Below, piece by piece: positions 1 through 5,249 of a stretch of 8,142 nucleotides of DNA. A program made the translations under genes and the position numbers. This DNA is from Candidatus Omnitrophota bacterium. Its GTDB lineage: Bacteria > Omnitrophota > 4484-213. The DNA lies in the NCBI GenBank assembly GCA_030639955.1, contig DAOWKH010000041.1, positions 1 to 8,142 of the forward strand, given 5' to 3'. Position 1 is the stretch's first letter; every line of letters begins with the position of its first letter. A model generated the notes under the pieces. The model did no database searches and was not told where the DNA came from. It saw nothing but the letters and a program-made list of their open reading frames with translations.

Positions 1-494
1 AAATGGGGGATGTGAAAGCCAAAGAGCTCTCCGCTACCCAAGACCTCTCTAATCAAAGAGATTATTAGCAAAGCAAAAGTGAACCCTATCCCCATTGTTA
101 AAGCATCAATAACAGATTCGGACAGCGAATTCTTAAAAGCGAACGCCTCTACCCTCGCTAATATAATACAGTTTACCGCAATCAGGGGAACAAATATCCC
201 TAAATTTCTATTCAAGAGAGGAAAAAATGCCTTGAGTAGAAGCTCAACAATAGTAACAAAAGAGGCAATAATAACAATAAAACAAGGCAGTCGTATCTCA
301 GAAGGAATGAGCTTTCTTAAACAAGAAATGACGGCGTTTGAGCCCAAAAGCACAAAAGTAACCGCTAATCCCATTCCTAAGCCGTTAGCCACAGAAGTAG
401 TTATCGCCAGGACCGGACAGAGTCCAATCATCAGGACAAAGATGGGGTTTTCCTTAAAAATGCCTTTGTTAAGTTTTTTTAAATATTTCACCAT
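1..494 (-). CDS. rnfE: Rnf complex subunit RnfE (partial, C-terminus beyond window)
   Basis: Integral membrane subunit of the Rnf complex, which couples ferredoxin:NAD oxidoreduction to Na+ or H+ movement across the inner membrane. I translated the minus strand from the ATG at 494. The N-terminus has the family signature: a short basic leader, then [20 protein letters not shown], then a glycine-rich segment (NGLGMG) and hydrophobic helices. A second family-like segment, [20 protein letters not shown], lies near residue 100. About 164 codons are visible; the usual length is roughly 200-230, so the end is missing off the left edge. The start is supported by AGGGAG seven bases upstream, inside the end of rnfG. 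Only four bases separate the rnfG stop from this ATG. Downstream rnfA and rnfB would be expected beyond position 1. The paralogue NqrD is possible, but rnfD and rnfG sizes favour Rnf. Confidence 0.93.
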   Translation of the reverse strand, partial: MVKYLKKLNKGIFKENPIFVLMIGLCPVLAITTSVANGLGMGLAVTFVLLGSNAVISCLRKLIPSEIRLPCFIVIIASFVTIVELLLKAFFPLLNRNLGIFVPLIAVNCIILARVEAFAFKNSLSESVIDALTMGIGFTFALLIISLIREVLGSGELFGFHIPH

Positions 495-498
495 CTCT

Positions 499-999
499 CT
501 ACTCCCTGAACTCCTCCAGTTCCTTCTTTACTGCTTCTATCACTGCTTCTGAAGAAATAGTTGCTCCACTAATTGCGTCAATATTTTCTCCTAAGATTAG
601 CTCCTTTGCTTTCTTATTTTTAAACTGCTCTGCGAAGCAATCCTCGGTAATCTTTGAACCCAATCCCGGCGTTTCCTGTTGCTCCAAAACCTTAATCCCT
701 TTTATTACTTTATCCTTATCCACTGCTACCATCACTTTGATTTCATTGCTGTAGCCGGGAGCAAAGACAACAAGCCCATAGCCGACTAATCTGCCCTGCT
801 TATAACATTTATAATAAACCCTCTGTTCATCTTCTATCTTTTCTATTTTATCTACATTGGGCAAAAAGGCAGAGATGCTCTCTCTTTCACTTTTTAACTC
901 CTGCTGGGCAATAATCGGTTTGGTCAAAATATAGGTAAGAGAAAGCAAAACAGCGGCGACAAAAGAAATTGCTCCTAAAATTAGAGTTTTCTTGAACAT
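499..999 (-). CDS. rnfG: Rnf complex subunit RnfG, FMN-binding
   Basis: Electron-transfer subunit of the Rnf complex with one N-terminal membrane helix and a periplasmic FMN_bind domain. From the ATG at 999 the protein is 166 residues. Residues 1-25 form the helix, followed by TKPII. QETPGLG (about 108-114) and [10 protein letters not shown] (about 141-150) are the FMN_bind signatures. The threonine of SGAT, about Thr147, is the expected site of covalent FMN attachment by ApbE, which is not in this window. An in-frame GTG at 1026 would add nine residues and overlap the rnfD stop as GTGA. I prefer the ATG because the family starts right before the helix and because the extension is encoded by a palindrome (1007-1029). 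Neither start has a clear ribosome binding site. It is short compared with NqrC (about 260), which favours RnfG. Confidence 0.92.
   Translation of the reverse strand: MFKKTLILGAISFVAAVLLSLTYILTKPIIAQQELKSERESISAFLPNVDKIEKIEDEQRVYYKCYKQGRLVGYGLVVFAPGYSNEIKVMVAVDKDKVIKGIKVLEQQETPGLGSKITEDCFAEQFKNKKAKELILGENIDAISGATISSEAVIEAVKKELEEFRE
502..507 (-). promoter_or_regulatory. Ribosome binding site of rnfE
   Basis: The minus strand reads AGGGAG seven bases before the rnfE ATG at 494. It lies inside the last codons of rnfG, as expected for a translationally coupled pair, and fixes the rnfE start. Confidence 0.7.
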
Positions 1000-1006
1000 T
1001 TTTTCT

Positions 1007-1029
1007 TGAGTGAGGTTTCGCCTCACTCA
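1007..1029 (-). repeat. Perfect hairpin at the rnfD-rnfG junction
   Basis: TGAGTGAGG and CCTCACTCA form a perfect 9-base-pair inverted repeat around a five-base loop. On the transcript it contains the rnfD stop codon (1023-1025) and the alternative GTG start of rnfG (1024-1026), and ends seven bases before the preferred ATG at 999. No U-tract follows, so it is not an intrinsic terminator. It could modulate coupling between the two genes or be a small dispersed palindrome. Confidence 0.7.
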
Positions 1030-1970
1030 CTCTGTTTTTTTCTTAAGGTAATCTTATCAATCAAGGGTGTAAACGCATTCATCAATAAAATAGAATAACA
1101 AACCCCTTCTGGATACCCTCCCTTAAGCCGAATCAGAGCGGTAATACATCCACAGCCCAGACCAAAGATGAGCTTCCCTTTATTAGTCAGCGGGGTAGTG
1201 GTCATATCGGTAGCCATAAACAGCGCTCCCAGCATCAAACCGCCGGCAAGGATATTATACAGGAAATCACCGCTAAATAAACCCTCTCTACCAAAGAGCC
1301 AGGTCAATAGCCCAACGCTAAGGATATAAGCAAGAGGCGTGTGCCAGCTGATATACCTTTTATAAAATAAAAAACCCGCTCCTAACAACAAAGCTAAAGC
1401 CGAGATTTCTCCCAGGCAACCGCCGCAGTTGCCAATAAAAAGCCCCCAGTGAGAAAAATAGCTTGTCCCTTCTGCTCCTTTAAGCACAGCTAATGGAGTA
1501 GCCGAGCTAACTGCATCCATACGCTCACTGAATGGTGCTACCCAGGTAGTCATCAGCTTAGGCCAGGAAACCGCTAAAAAAGCCCGTCCCACCAATGCCG
1601 GATTAAAGATATTATTTCCCAAGCCGCCAAAGAGCTGCTTTCCGAAAGCAATGGCGATAAATACGCCCACTATCGGGAGCCAGAGCGGAACGGTGGGAGG
1701 GAGAGTAAAGGCCAACAGAATTCCGCTAATCACTGCGCTTCCATCAAAAATAGTAATTTCTTGCTTTCTGAGTTTCTGGATTAAGAACTCAAATACTATC
1801 GCAAAGACCACCGAGACGAGGATAATCTTCAAAGCCCGCATCCCAAAGAAAATGCTGGCGGCAATCCCGGCCGGGATTAAGGCAATTACTACCGACCACA
1901 TTACCTTTTTTATGGAATCTGGACAGTGAATATGGGGAGCAGAGGAAATAATCAAAACATCTCCGGGCAT
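1023..1970 (-). CDS. rnfD: Rnf complex subunit RnfD, FMN-carrying membrane protein
   Basis: Membrane subunit of the Rnf complex that carries covalent FMN and contributes to the electron and ion pathway. The protein has 315 residues, normal for RnfD and well below NqrB (about 410). Visible signatures in order: SSAPHIHCPDSIKK (9-22) before the first helix; DGSAVISGILLAFTLPPTVP (76-95); GGLGNNIFNPALVGRAFL (115-132); DAVSSATPL (152-160), where Thr158 is the expected FMN attachment residue; GNCGGCLGEISALALLLG (180-197); FMATDMTTTPLTNKGK (251-266). Several hydrophobic helices lie between these. The flavin site reads SSAT where SGAT is usual. The ATG lies six bases after the stop of the IscU-like gene. 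No rnfC precedes it, unlike the common rnfCDGEAB order. Confidence 0.95.
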   Translation of the reverse strand: MPGDVLIISSAPHIHCPDSIKKVMWSVVIALIPAGIAASIFFGMRALKIILVSVVFAIVFEFLIQKLRKQEITIFDGSAVISGILLAFTLPPTVPLWLPIVGVFIAIAFGKQLFGGLGNNIFNPALVGRAFLAVSWPKLMTTWVAPFSERMDAVSSATPLAVLKGAEGTSYFSHWGLFIGNCGGCLGEISALALLLGAGFLFYKRYISWHTPLAYILSVGLLTWLFGREGLFSGDFLYNILAGGLMLGALFMATDMTTTPLTNKGKLIFGLGCGCITALIRLKGGYPEGVCYSILLMNAFTPLIDKITLRKKQSE

Positions 1971-1976
1971 TTTATA

Positions 1977-2381
1977 TCACTCATTTCCCTTGTATCGTTT
2001 AATCGTTTTTTCTAAAGTCCTTCTGGCTAAACAAACACAATGGATTTTTGCTGTTGGCATACCGCCAAGATGGCCTATTACATCTTCTTCATTTATCTTT
2101 TCTGCCTCTTCCAATGTTTTCCCTTTAATCATTTCCGTAAGAGCAGATCCGGAGGCAAAAGCTCCTGCGCATCCTGTCGCTTGAAATTTTGCATCTTTTA
2201 TCACATCCGAGTCAATTTTTAGGAATATTTCTATCGTGTCGCCGCATGGACCAGTATATGCAAAGCAAACGCTGGGGTCATTCATCTCTCCTACATTCAC
2301 CTTTCGTATATAATAATCCATTGTTTTGTTTGAATAGCCCGATTTTCTCAACAAACTTTCCAGCTCATTCATCTTGTTCAT
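1977..2381 (-). CDS. IscU/NifU-like iron-sulfur cluster assembly scaffold
   Basis: Small cytosolic scaffold (134 residues) on which Fe-S clusters are built before transfer to apoproteins. It matches the IscU/NifU N-terminal domain: GPCGDTIEIFLKI holds Cys46 and Asp48; ATGCAGAFASGSALTEMIKGK holds Cys71; KIHCVC holds His114 and Cys115. These align with the three ligand cysteines, the aspartate and the histidine of IscU. There is no insertion of the SufU type and the His before the last Cys is kept, so IscU/NifU-type fits better than SufU. Two extra cysteines, Cys39 and Cys117, lie near ligand positions. No cysteine desulfurase gene is adjacent. It sits directly before rnfD, so it may serve the Fe-S subunits RnfB and RnfC. 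Start: ATG at 2381, or ATG at 2372; neither has a strong ribosome binding site. Confidence 0.88.
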   Translation of the reverse strand: MNKMNELESLLRKSGYSNKTMDYYIRKVNVGEMNDPSVCFAYTGPCGDTIEIFLKIDSDVIKDAKFQATGCAGAFASGSALTEMIKGKTLEEAEKINEEDVIGHLGGMPTAKIHCVCLARRTLEKTIKRYKGNE

Positions 2382-2414
2382 CTTTATTATCTTATCTGTT
2401 TTGGCAAAGTAGAA

Positions 2415-2492
2415 TGGTCGGGGCGGGCGGACTCGAACCGCCGACCCCTTGCTCCCAAAGCAAGTGCGCTAGCCAAACTGCGCTACGCCCCG
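2415..2492 (-). tRNA. tRNA-Pro (anticodon UGG)
   Basis: A complete cloverleaf of 78 bases with encoded CCA. The acceptor stem is CGGGGCG with CGCCCCG, then A73 and CCA. The D stem is GCGC/GCGC with a ten-base loop. The anticodon stem is CTTGC/GCAAG around loop TTTGGGA, which places TGG at 34-36. The variable loop is GGGTC. The T arm is GGCGG, loop TTCGAGT, CCGCC. It decodes CCA and, by wobble, other proline codons. Its first ten bases overlap the end of rdgB: U8-A9-G10 is the rdgB stop codon. The IscU-like gene starts 33 bases after the CCA end. Confidence 0.97.
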
Positions 2493-3079
2493 AATTTTAC
2501 GACATCTTCTTTTATTTTCTCTATTGCTTTTGCCCGATGGCTGATTCGGTTTTTTATTCGCGGGTCTAACTCCGCAAATGTCTTATTATAAGACGGCAGA
2601 AAGAAAATCGGGTCATAGCCAAAACCAAAATTTCCTTTCGGCTCAAAGGCAATTATTCCTTCGCAGACTCCCTCTACTGTCTTGATTAGTTTTCCCGGCT
2701 TAGCCAGAGCAATCACACACCTAAATTTAGCCCTGCGTTTCTCCCGGGGAACATCCTTTAATAGTTCTAAAAGTTTTTTAATGTTTGCCCTGTCGCTTTT
2801 CTTCTCACCAGCAAAGCGGGCTGAATGGATTCCCGGCTCCCCTTTTAGTATCTCTACTTCTAACCCGGAGTCATCAGCCAGAGCAATCTTCTGAGTAAAA
2901 TCAGCAGTAGTTAATGCCTTTTTTATCGCGTTCTGTTTAAAATCTTTTCCATCCTCTTCTATTTCAGGGAAAGAGGGATAATCAGCCAAAGATAGGAACT
3001 CCGTATCTTTTAAATTGATTATCTCCGCTATTTCTCTTTTTTTATTTAGATTTCTGGTGGCTAAAACTATTTCGAGCAT
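2483..3079 (-). CDS. rdgB: XTP/dITP diphosphatase (RdgB/HAM1 family)
   Basis: Hydrolyses non-canonical purine nucleoside triphosphates (XTP, dITP/ITP) to the monophosphate and diphosphate, cleaning the nucleotide pool. From the ATG at 3079 it has 198 residues, the family norm. Signatures: ATRNLNKKREI (about 7-17), the substrate-binding N-terminus; ALADDSGLEVEILKGEPGIHSARFAG (about 66-91) with the metal-binding aspartates; GFGYDPIF (about 142-149); ISHRAKA (about 179-185). The frame continues upstream to an ATG at 3139 that overlaps the rph stop as ATGA and would add 20 residues, encoded largely by the palindrome at 3092-3127. I chose 3079 because family homology begins there, but neither start has a good ribosome binding site. 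The last codons, GGG GCG TAG, are bases 2-10 of tRNA-Pro. Confidence 0.95.
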   Translation of the reverse strand: MLEIVLATRNLNKKREIAEIINLKDTEFLSLADYPSFPEIEEDGKDFKQNAIKKALTTADFTQKIALADDSGLEVEILKGEPGIHSARFAGEKKSDRANIKKLLELLKDVPREKRRAKFRCVIALAKPGKLIKTVEGVCEGIIAFEPKGNFGFGYDPIFFLPSYNKTFAELDPRIKNRISHRAKAIEKIKEDVVKFGA

Positions 3080-3091
3080 AAACAGAATTAC

Positions 3092-3127
3092 AAAAGTTTG
3101 CGTTTTGAGCGAGGAATGCAAACTTTT
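3092..3127 (-). repeat. Palindrome between rph and rdgB
   Basis: AAAAGTTTGC and GCAAACTTTT form a perfect 10-base-pair inverted repeat around a 16-base loop. It lies between the rph stop (3136-3138) and the preferred rdgB start (3079). It contains no stop in the rdgB frame, so the rdgB reading frame runs through it to the ATG at 3139. The stem is A+T-rich and is followed by a gene in the same operon, so a terminator is unlikely. It may be a dispersed palindromic element or a translational control hairpin. Confidence 0.65.
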
Positions 3128-3135
3128 ATCATAAA

Positions 3136-3849
3136 TCATAAATTTAATACTTTCTTTTGCTCAACAATTATCTCCCCTATTCCCTGTTGGGCTAAATTTA
3201 ACAATTTATCTAATTGTTCTCTGTCAAATGGTTCTCCCTCGGCCGTTCCTTGAATTTCAATAAATTTTCCCTTCTCGCTCATCACCACATTCATATCTAC
3301 TTCGGCATTGGCATCCTCTTGATAACTAAGGTCAACTAACCTCTGTTCCCTGACAATACCTACACTCACTGCGGCTACAAAGTCCTTTATCGGCAATTCC
3401 CTTAAAAAATCTTTGCGGTAAAGAAACTGCAAGCAGCTCACTAAAGCCACCCATCCACCGCTAACGCTCGCTGTCCTTGTTCCCCCATCGGCTTGCAGAA
3501 CATCGCAATCAATCCAGATTGTCCGCTCCCCTAAATTTCTTAAATCTACACCACTTCTTAAAGAACGCCCGATTAATCTCTGTATTTCAAAAGTGCGACC
3601 GCTCCTGCCGCGCCCTGCTTCTCTTAATATTCTTGTTTCACAGGCACGGGGAAGCATTCCGTATTCAGCGGTTATCCACCCTTCTCCCTTCCCTCGCAAA
3701 AAGGGAGGCACTTTTTCCTCTACCGAAGCCGAACAAATCACCTTGGTATTGCCCAATTCAATCAGGCAGGAGCCCTCGGCATACTTTAAATAGTTAGGGG
3801 TAATCTTTAATTTCCGCAGTTTGTTATTACCGCGTTGATTTTCTCGCAT
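3136..3849 (-). CDS. rph: Ribonuclease PH
   Basis: Phosphorolytic 3'-5' exoribonuclease that trims the 3' ends of tRNA precursors and other RNAs. From the ATG at 3849 the protein has 237 residues, close to the usual 240. Signatures: [20 protein letters not shown] (19-38); [13 protein letters not shown] (57-69); [14 protein letters not shown] (85-98) with the phosphate-binding Arg85; [19 protein letters not shown] (114-132) with the GTRT phosphate loop; [18 protein letters not shown] (173-190) with metal-binding aspartates; [12 protein letters not shown] (197-208). The N-terminus, [16 protein letters not shown], departs from the common MRxDGR form but keeps Arg2 and Arg6. An ATG at 3873 is possible, but 3849 has GGAG five bases upstream and fits the family start. 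It overlaps fumB by 23 bases. The rph-rdgB pairing is common in bacteria. A tRNA-trimming enzyme lies between two tRNA genes here. Confidence 0.96.
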   Translation of the reverse strand: MRENQRGNNKLRKLKITPNYLKYAEGSCLIELGNTKVICSASVEEKVPPFLRGKGEGWITAEYGMLPRACETRILREAGRGRSGRTFEIQRLIGRSLRSGVDLRNLGERTIWIDCDVLQADGGTRTASVSGGWVALVSCLQFLYRKDFLRELPIKDFVAAVSVGIVREQRLVDLSYQEDANAEVDMNVVMSEKGKFIEIQGTAEGEPFDREQLDKLLNLAQQGIGEIIVEQKKVLNL

Positions 3850-4345
3850 TTTTGCTCCAGATATCTTTTCCATAACAATCCACAGCTACTATCGCTGGAA
3901 AATTCTCTACATCTAAACGATAGACCGCCTCTGCTCCTAATTCAGGATAAGCAACCAACTCCTTTCTTCTCACAAAAGTAGAAAGCAGAGCCCCACAGCC
4001 GCCAAAGGTAATAAGATAAATCGCTTTATATTTTTTAATTGCCCGGATAACCTCTTCCGAGCGCCTCCCTTTTCCGAGCATTCCCTTTAATCCCTTTTTT
4101 AGCAATAAAGGAGTGAACCTGTCCATGCGCGAACTTGTGGTCGGTCCGCAAGAACCAATAATTTTCCCAGGAGGAGTGGGCGCAGGTCCACAATAGTAGA
4201 TTATCTGTCCCTTTAGAGGAAATGGTAGTTTTTTTATATGCGCCTGGTCGCGGGCAGTATAGATAATCCCGTTAATTAAAACCTCATCGCCAACTCTTAG
4301 CTTTCTGATTTTGGTCAGTGTTAAAGGAGTTTCAAGATGAATCAT
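3827..4345 (-). CDS. fumB: Class I fumarate hydratase, beta subunit (C-terminal domain)
   Basis: Beta subunit of the two-subunit, [4Fe-4S]-dependent fumarase that interconverts fumarate and malate in the cytosol. From the ATG at 4345 it has 172 residues, normal for stand-alone beta subunits. Signatures: [33 protein letters not shown] (about 4-36), YYCGPAP (about 50-56), [12 protein letters not shown] (about 65-76), FGGCGALLS (about 114-122), and [29 protein letters not shown] (about 135-163). The ATG lies only four bases after the CCA end of tRNA-Thr. A TTG at 4348 is also in frame. No ribosome binding site exists upstream except sequence that belongs to the tRNA. The partner alpha subunit lies on the other side of the tRNA. 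The symbol is used in the sense of the beta subunit, not of E. coli FumB; related L(+)-tartrate dehydratase subunits are hard to exclude by eye. Confidence 0.92.
   Translation of the reverse strand: MIHLETPLTLTKIRKLRVGDEVLINGIIYTARDQAHIKKLPFPLKGQIIYYCGPAPTPPGKIIGSCGPTTSSRMDRFTPLLLKKGLKGMLGKGRRSEEVIRAIKKYKAIYLITFGGCGALLSTFVRRKELVAYPELGAEAVYRLDVENFPAIVAVDCYGKDIWSKNARKSTR
3855..3858 (-). promoter_or_regulatory. Ribosome binding site deciding the rph start
   Basis: GGAG lies five bases before the ATG at 3849, inside the end of fumB. The upstream ATG at 3873 lacks a comparable site, so this motif supports the shorter, family-like N-terminus. Confidence 0.65.
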
Positions 4346-4349
4346 CAAT

Positions 4350-4425
4350 TGGAGCTAACCGTGGGACTTGAACCCACAACCGGCGCATTACGAATGCGCT
4401 GCTCTTCCAATTGAGCTAGGTTAGC
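4350..4425 (-). tRNA. tRNA-Thr (anticodon CGU)
   Basis: A complete 76-base cloverleaf with encoded CCA. The acceptor stem is GCTAACC/GGTTAGC, then T73 and CCA. The D stem is GCTC/GAGC with loop AATTGGAA. The anticodon stem is GCGCA/TGCGC around TTCGTAA, giving CGT at 34-36, which decodes ACG. The variable loop is CGGTT. The T arm is GTGGG, loop TTCAAGT, CCCAC. Its first ten bases overlap the end of the fumarase alpha gene, whose stop is U8-A9-G10 of the tRNA. The fumarase beta ATG begins four bases after its CCA end, so the tRNA fills the whole space between the two subunit genes. Confidence 0.97.
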
Positions 4426-5249
4426 TTCTTCCTCGCTCTTCTCAGTGCCCAGCAACTTAGATTTAGAGCCACGGGCAAACCAGCAATATGTGTAGGATGA
4501 GCCAGAATTCTGACCCTTAAAGCGGTTGTCTTGCCTCCTAATCCTAAGGGTCCAATTCCTAATTTGTTTATGCGCCTCAAAAATTTCTGCTCAAGCGTTG
4601 CTAAAGATGCTTGGGGATTCTCTTTATTCAGCGGTAAAAGCAGGGCCTGTTTGGAAAGAAGAACTGCCTTGTCCAAACTCCCCCCTATTCCAATGCCGAT
4701 AAATAAAGGCGGACAGGCATCTGCTCCTTTCTCTTTTACTATTTTTATAACCCAATCTCCGATTTCGTCAATTGTTGCCGTGGGATTAAACATATAAGTT
4801 ACGCTGGCATTCTCACTGCCAAACCCTTTGGGCATCAGCGCAATCTTTATCTTATTGCCGCTTGAAATATTAAAATGAATTACTGCCGGGATACTCTGCG
4901 GATTGTCCCGCCATAAGGGGTGAACAATCGAATTTCTAAAATAGCCCTTTTGATAACCCCGTTTTATTCCTCTATTTATTGCCTTCTCTAAATCTCCTTT
5001 GACCTTTAGCTTCTGGCCAATATCAATAAAAACTATTGGCAGACCAGTATCCTGGCACAAAGGAAGCTTCTCTTTTTTAGCCAAAGAGCAGTTCTCGATT
5101 ATCTTTTCCAAAATCCTTTTCGGCCTGCCCCTTTCTTTGCCAATACTTTCTTTAATCGCCAACAGGACATCTTTCGGCAAATTTCTGTTTGCCTCTAAAC
5201 AAAGTTGGGCAACAGTATCTTCAATTTCTTTTGCTTTTATCTGGCGCAT
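4416..5249 (-). CDS. fumA: Class I fumarate hydratase, alpha subunit (N-terminal domain)
   Basis: Catalytic alpha subunit of the [4Fe-4S] fumarase that converts fumarate to malate in the cytosol. It has 277 residues, the normal length. Cys65 in LCQDTGLPIVF, Cys179 in DACPPLFIGIGIGGS and Cys266 in LNLSCWALRR are the three expected cluster ligands. GPLGLGGKTTALRVRILAHPTHIAGLPVALN (about 233-263) is the conserved C-terminal segment. The residue after Cys266 is Trp where His is common. The ATG at 5249 fits the family N-terminus, but I see no ribosome binding site; the gene overlaps the end of the GGDEF gene by 29 bases and is probably coupled to it. The last codons, CTA ACC TAG, are bases 2-10 of tRNA-Thr. 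The symbol means the alpha subunit, not E. coli FumA; an L(+)-tartrate dehydratase alpha subunit is the main alternative. Confidence 0.93.
   Translation of the reverse strand: MRQIKAKEIEDTVAQLCLEANRNLPKDVLLAIKESIGKERGRPKRILEKIIENCSLAKKEKLPLCQDTGLPIVFIDIGQKLKVKGDLEKAINRGIKRGYQKGYFRNSIVHPLWRDNPQSIPAVIHFNISSGNKIKIALMPKGFGSENASVTYMFNPTATIDEIGDWVIKIVKEKGADACPPLFIGIGIGGSLDKAVLLSKQALLLPLNKENPQASLATLEQKFLRRINKLGIGPLGLGGKTTALRVRILAHPTHIAGLPVALNLSCWALRRARKKLT

Noticed and set aside
79..552. A 157-codon plus-strand open frame at the left edge
   Set aside because: It is antisense to rnfE and the end of rnfG, whose minus-strand translation has clear family motifs; the plus-strand product resembles nothing I recognise.
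2382..2414. TTGCCA followed by a GATAAT-like box upstream of the IscU-like gene, as a possible promoter
   Set aside because: The boxes are only about ten bases apart, too close for a sigma-70 promoter, and the second one almost touches the start codon.
2189..2569. A 126-codon plus-strand open frame with a GAGGLEPPTP stretch
   Set aside because: That stretch is the well-known false protein produced by reading the antisense of a tRNA gene, here tRNA-Pro, and the rest lies opposite the IscU-like and rdgB genes.
3092..3127. The rph-rdgB palindrome as an intrinsic terminator
   Set aside because: The stem is A+T-rich with a 16-base loop, no proper U-tract follows it, and rdgB continues directly downstream.
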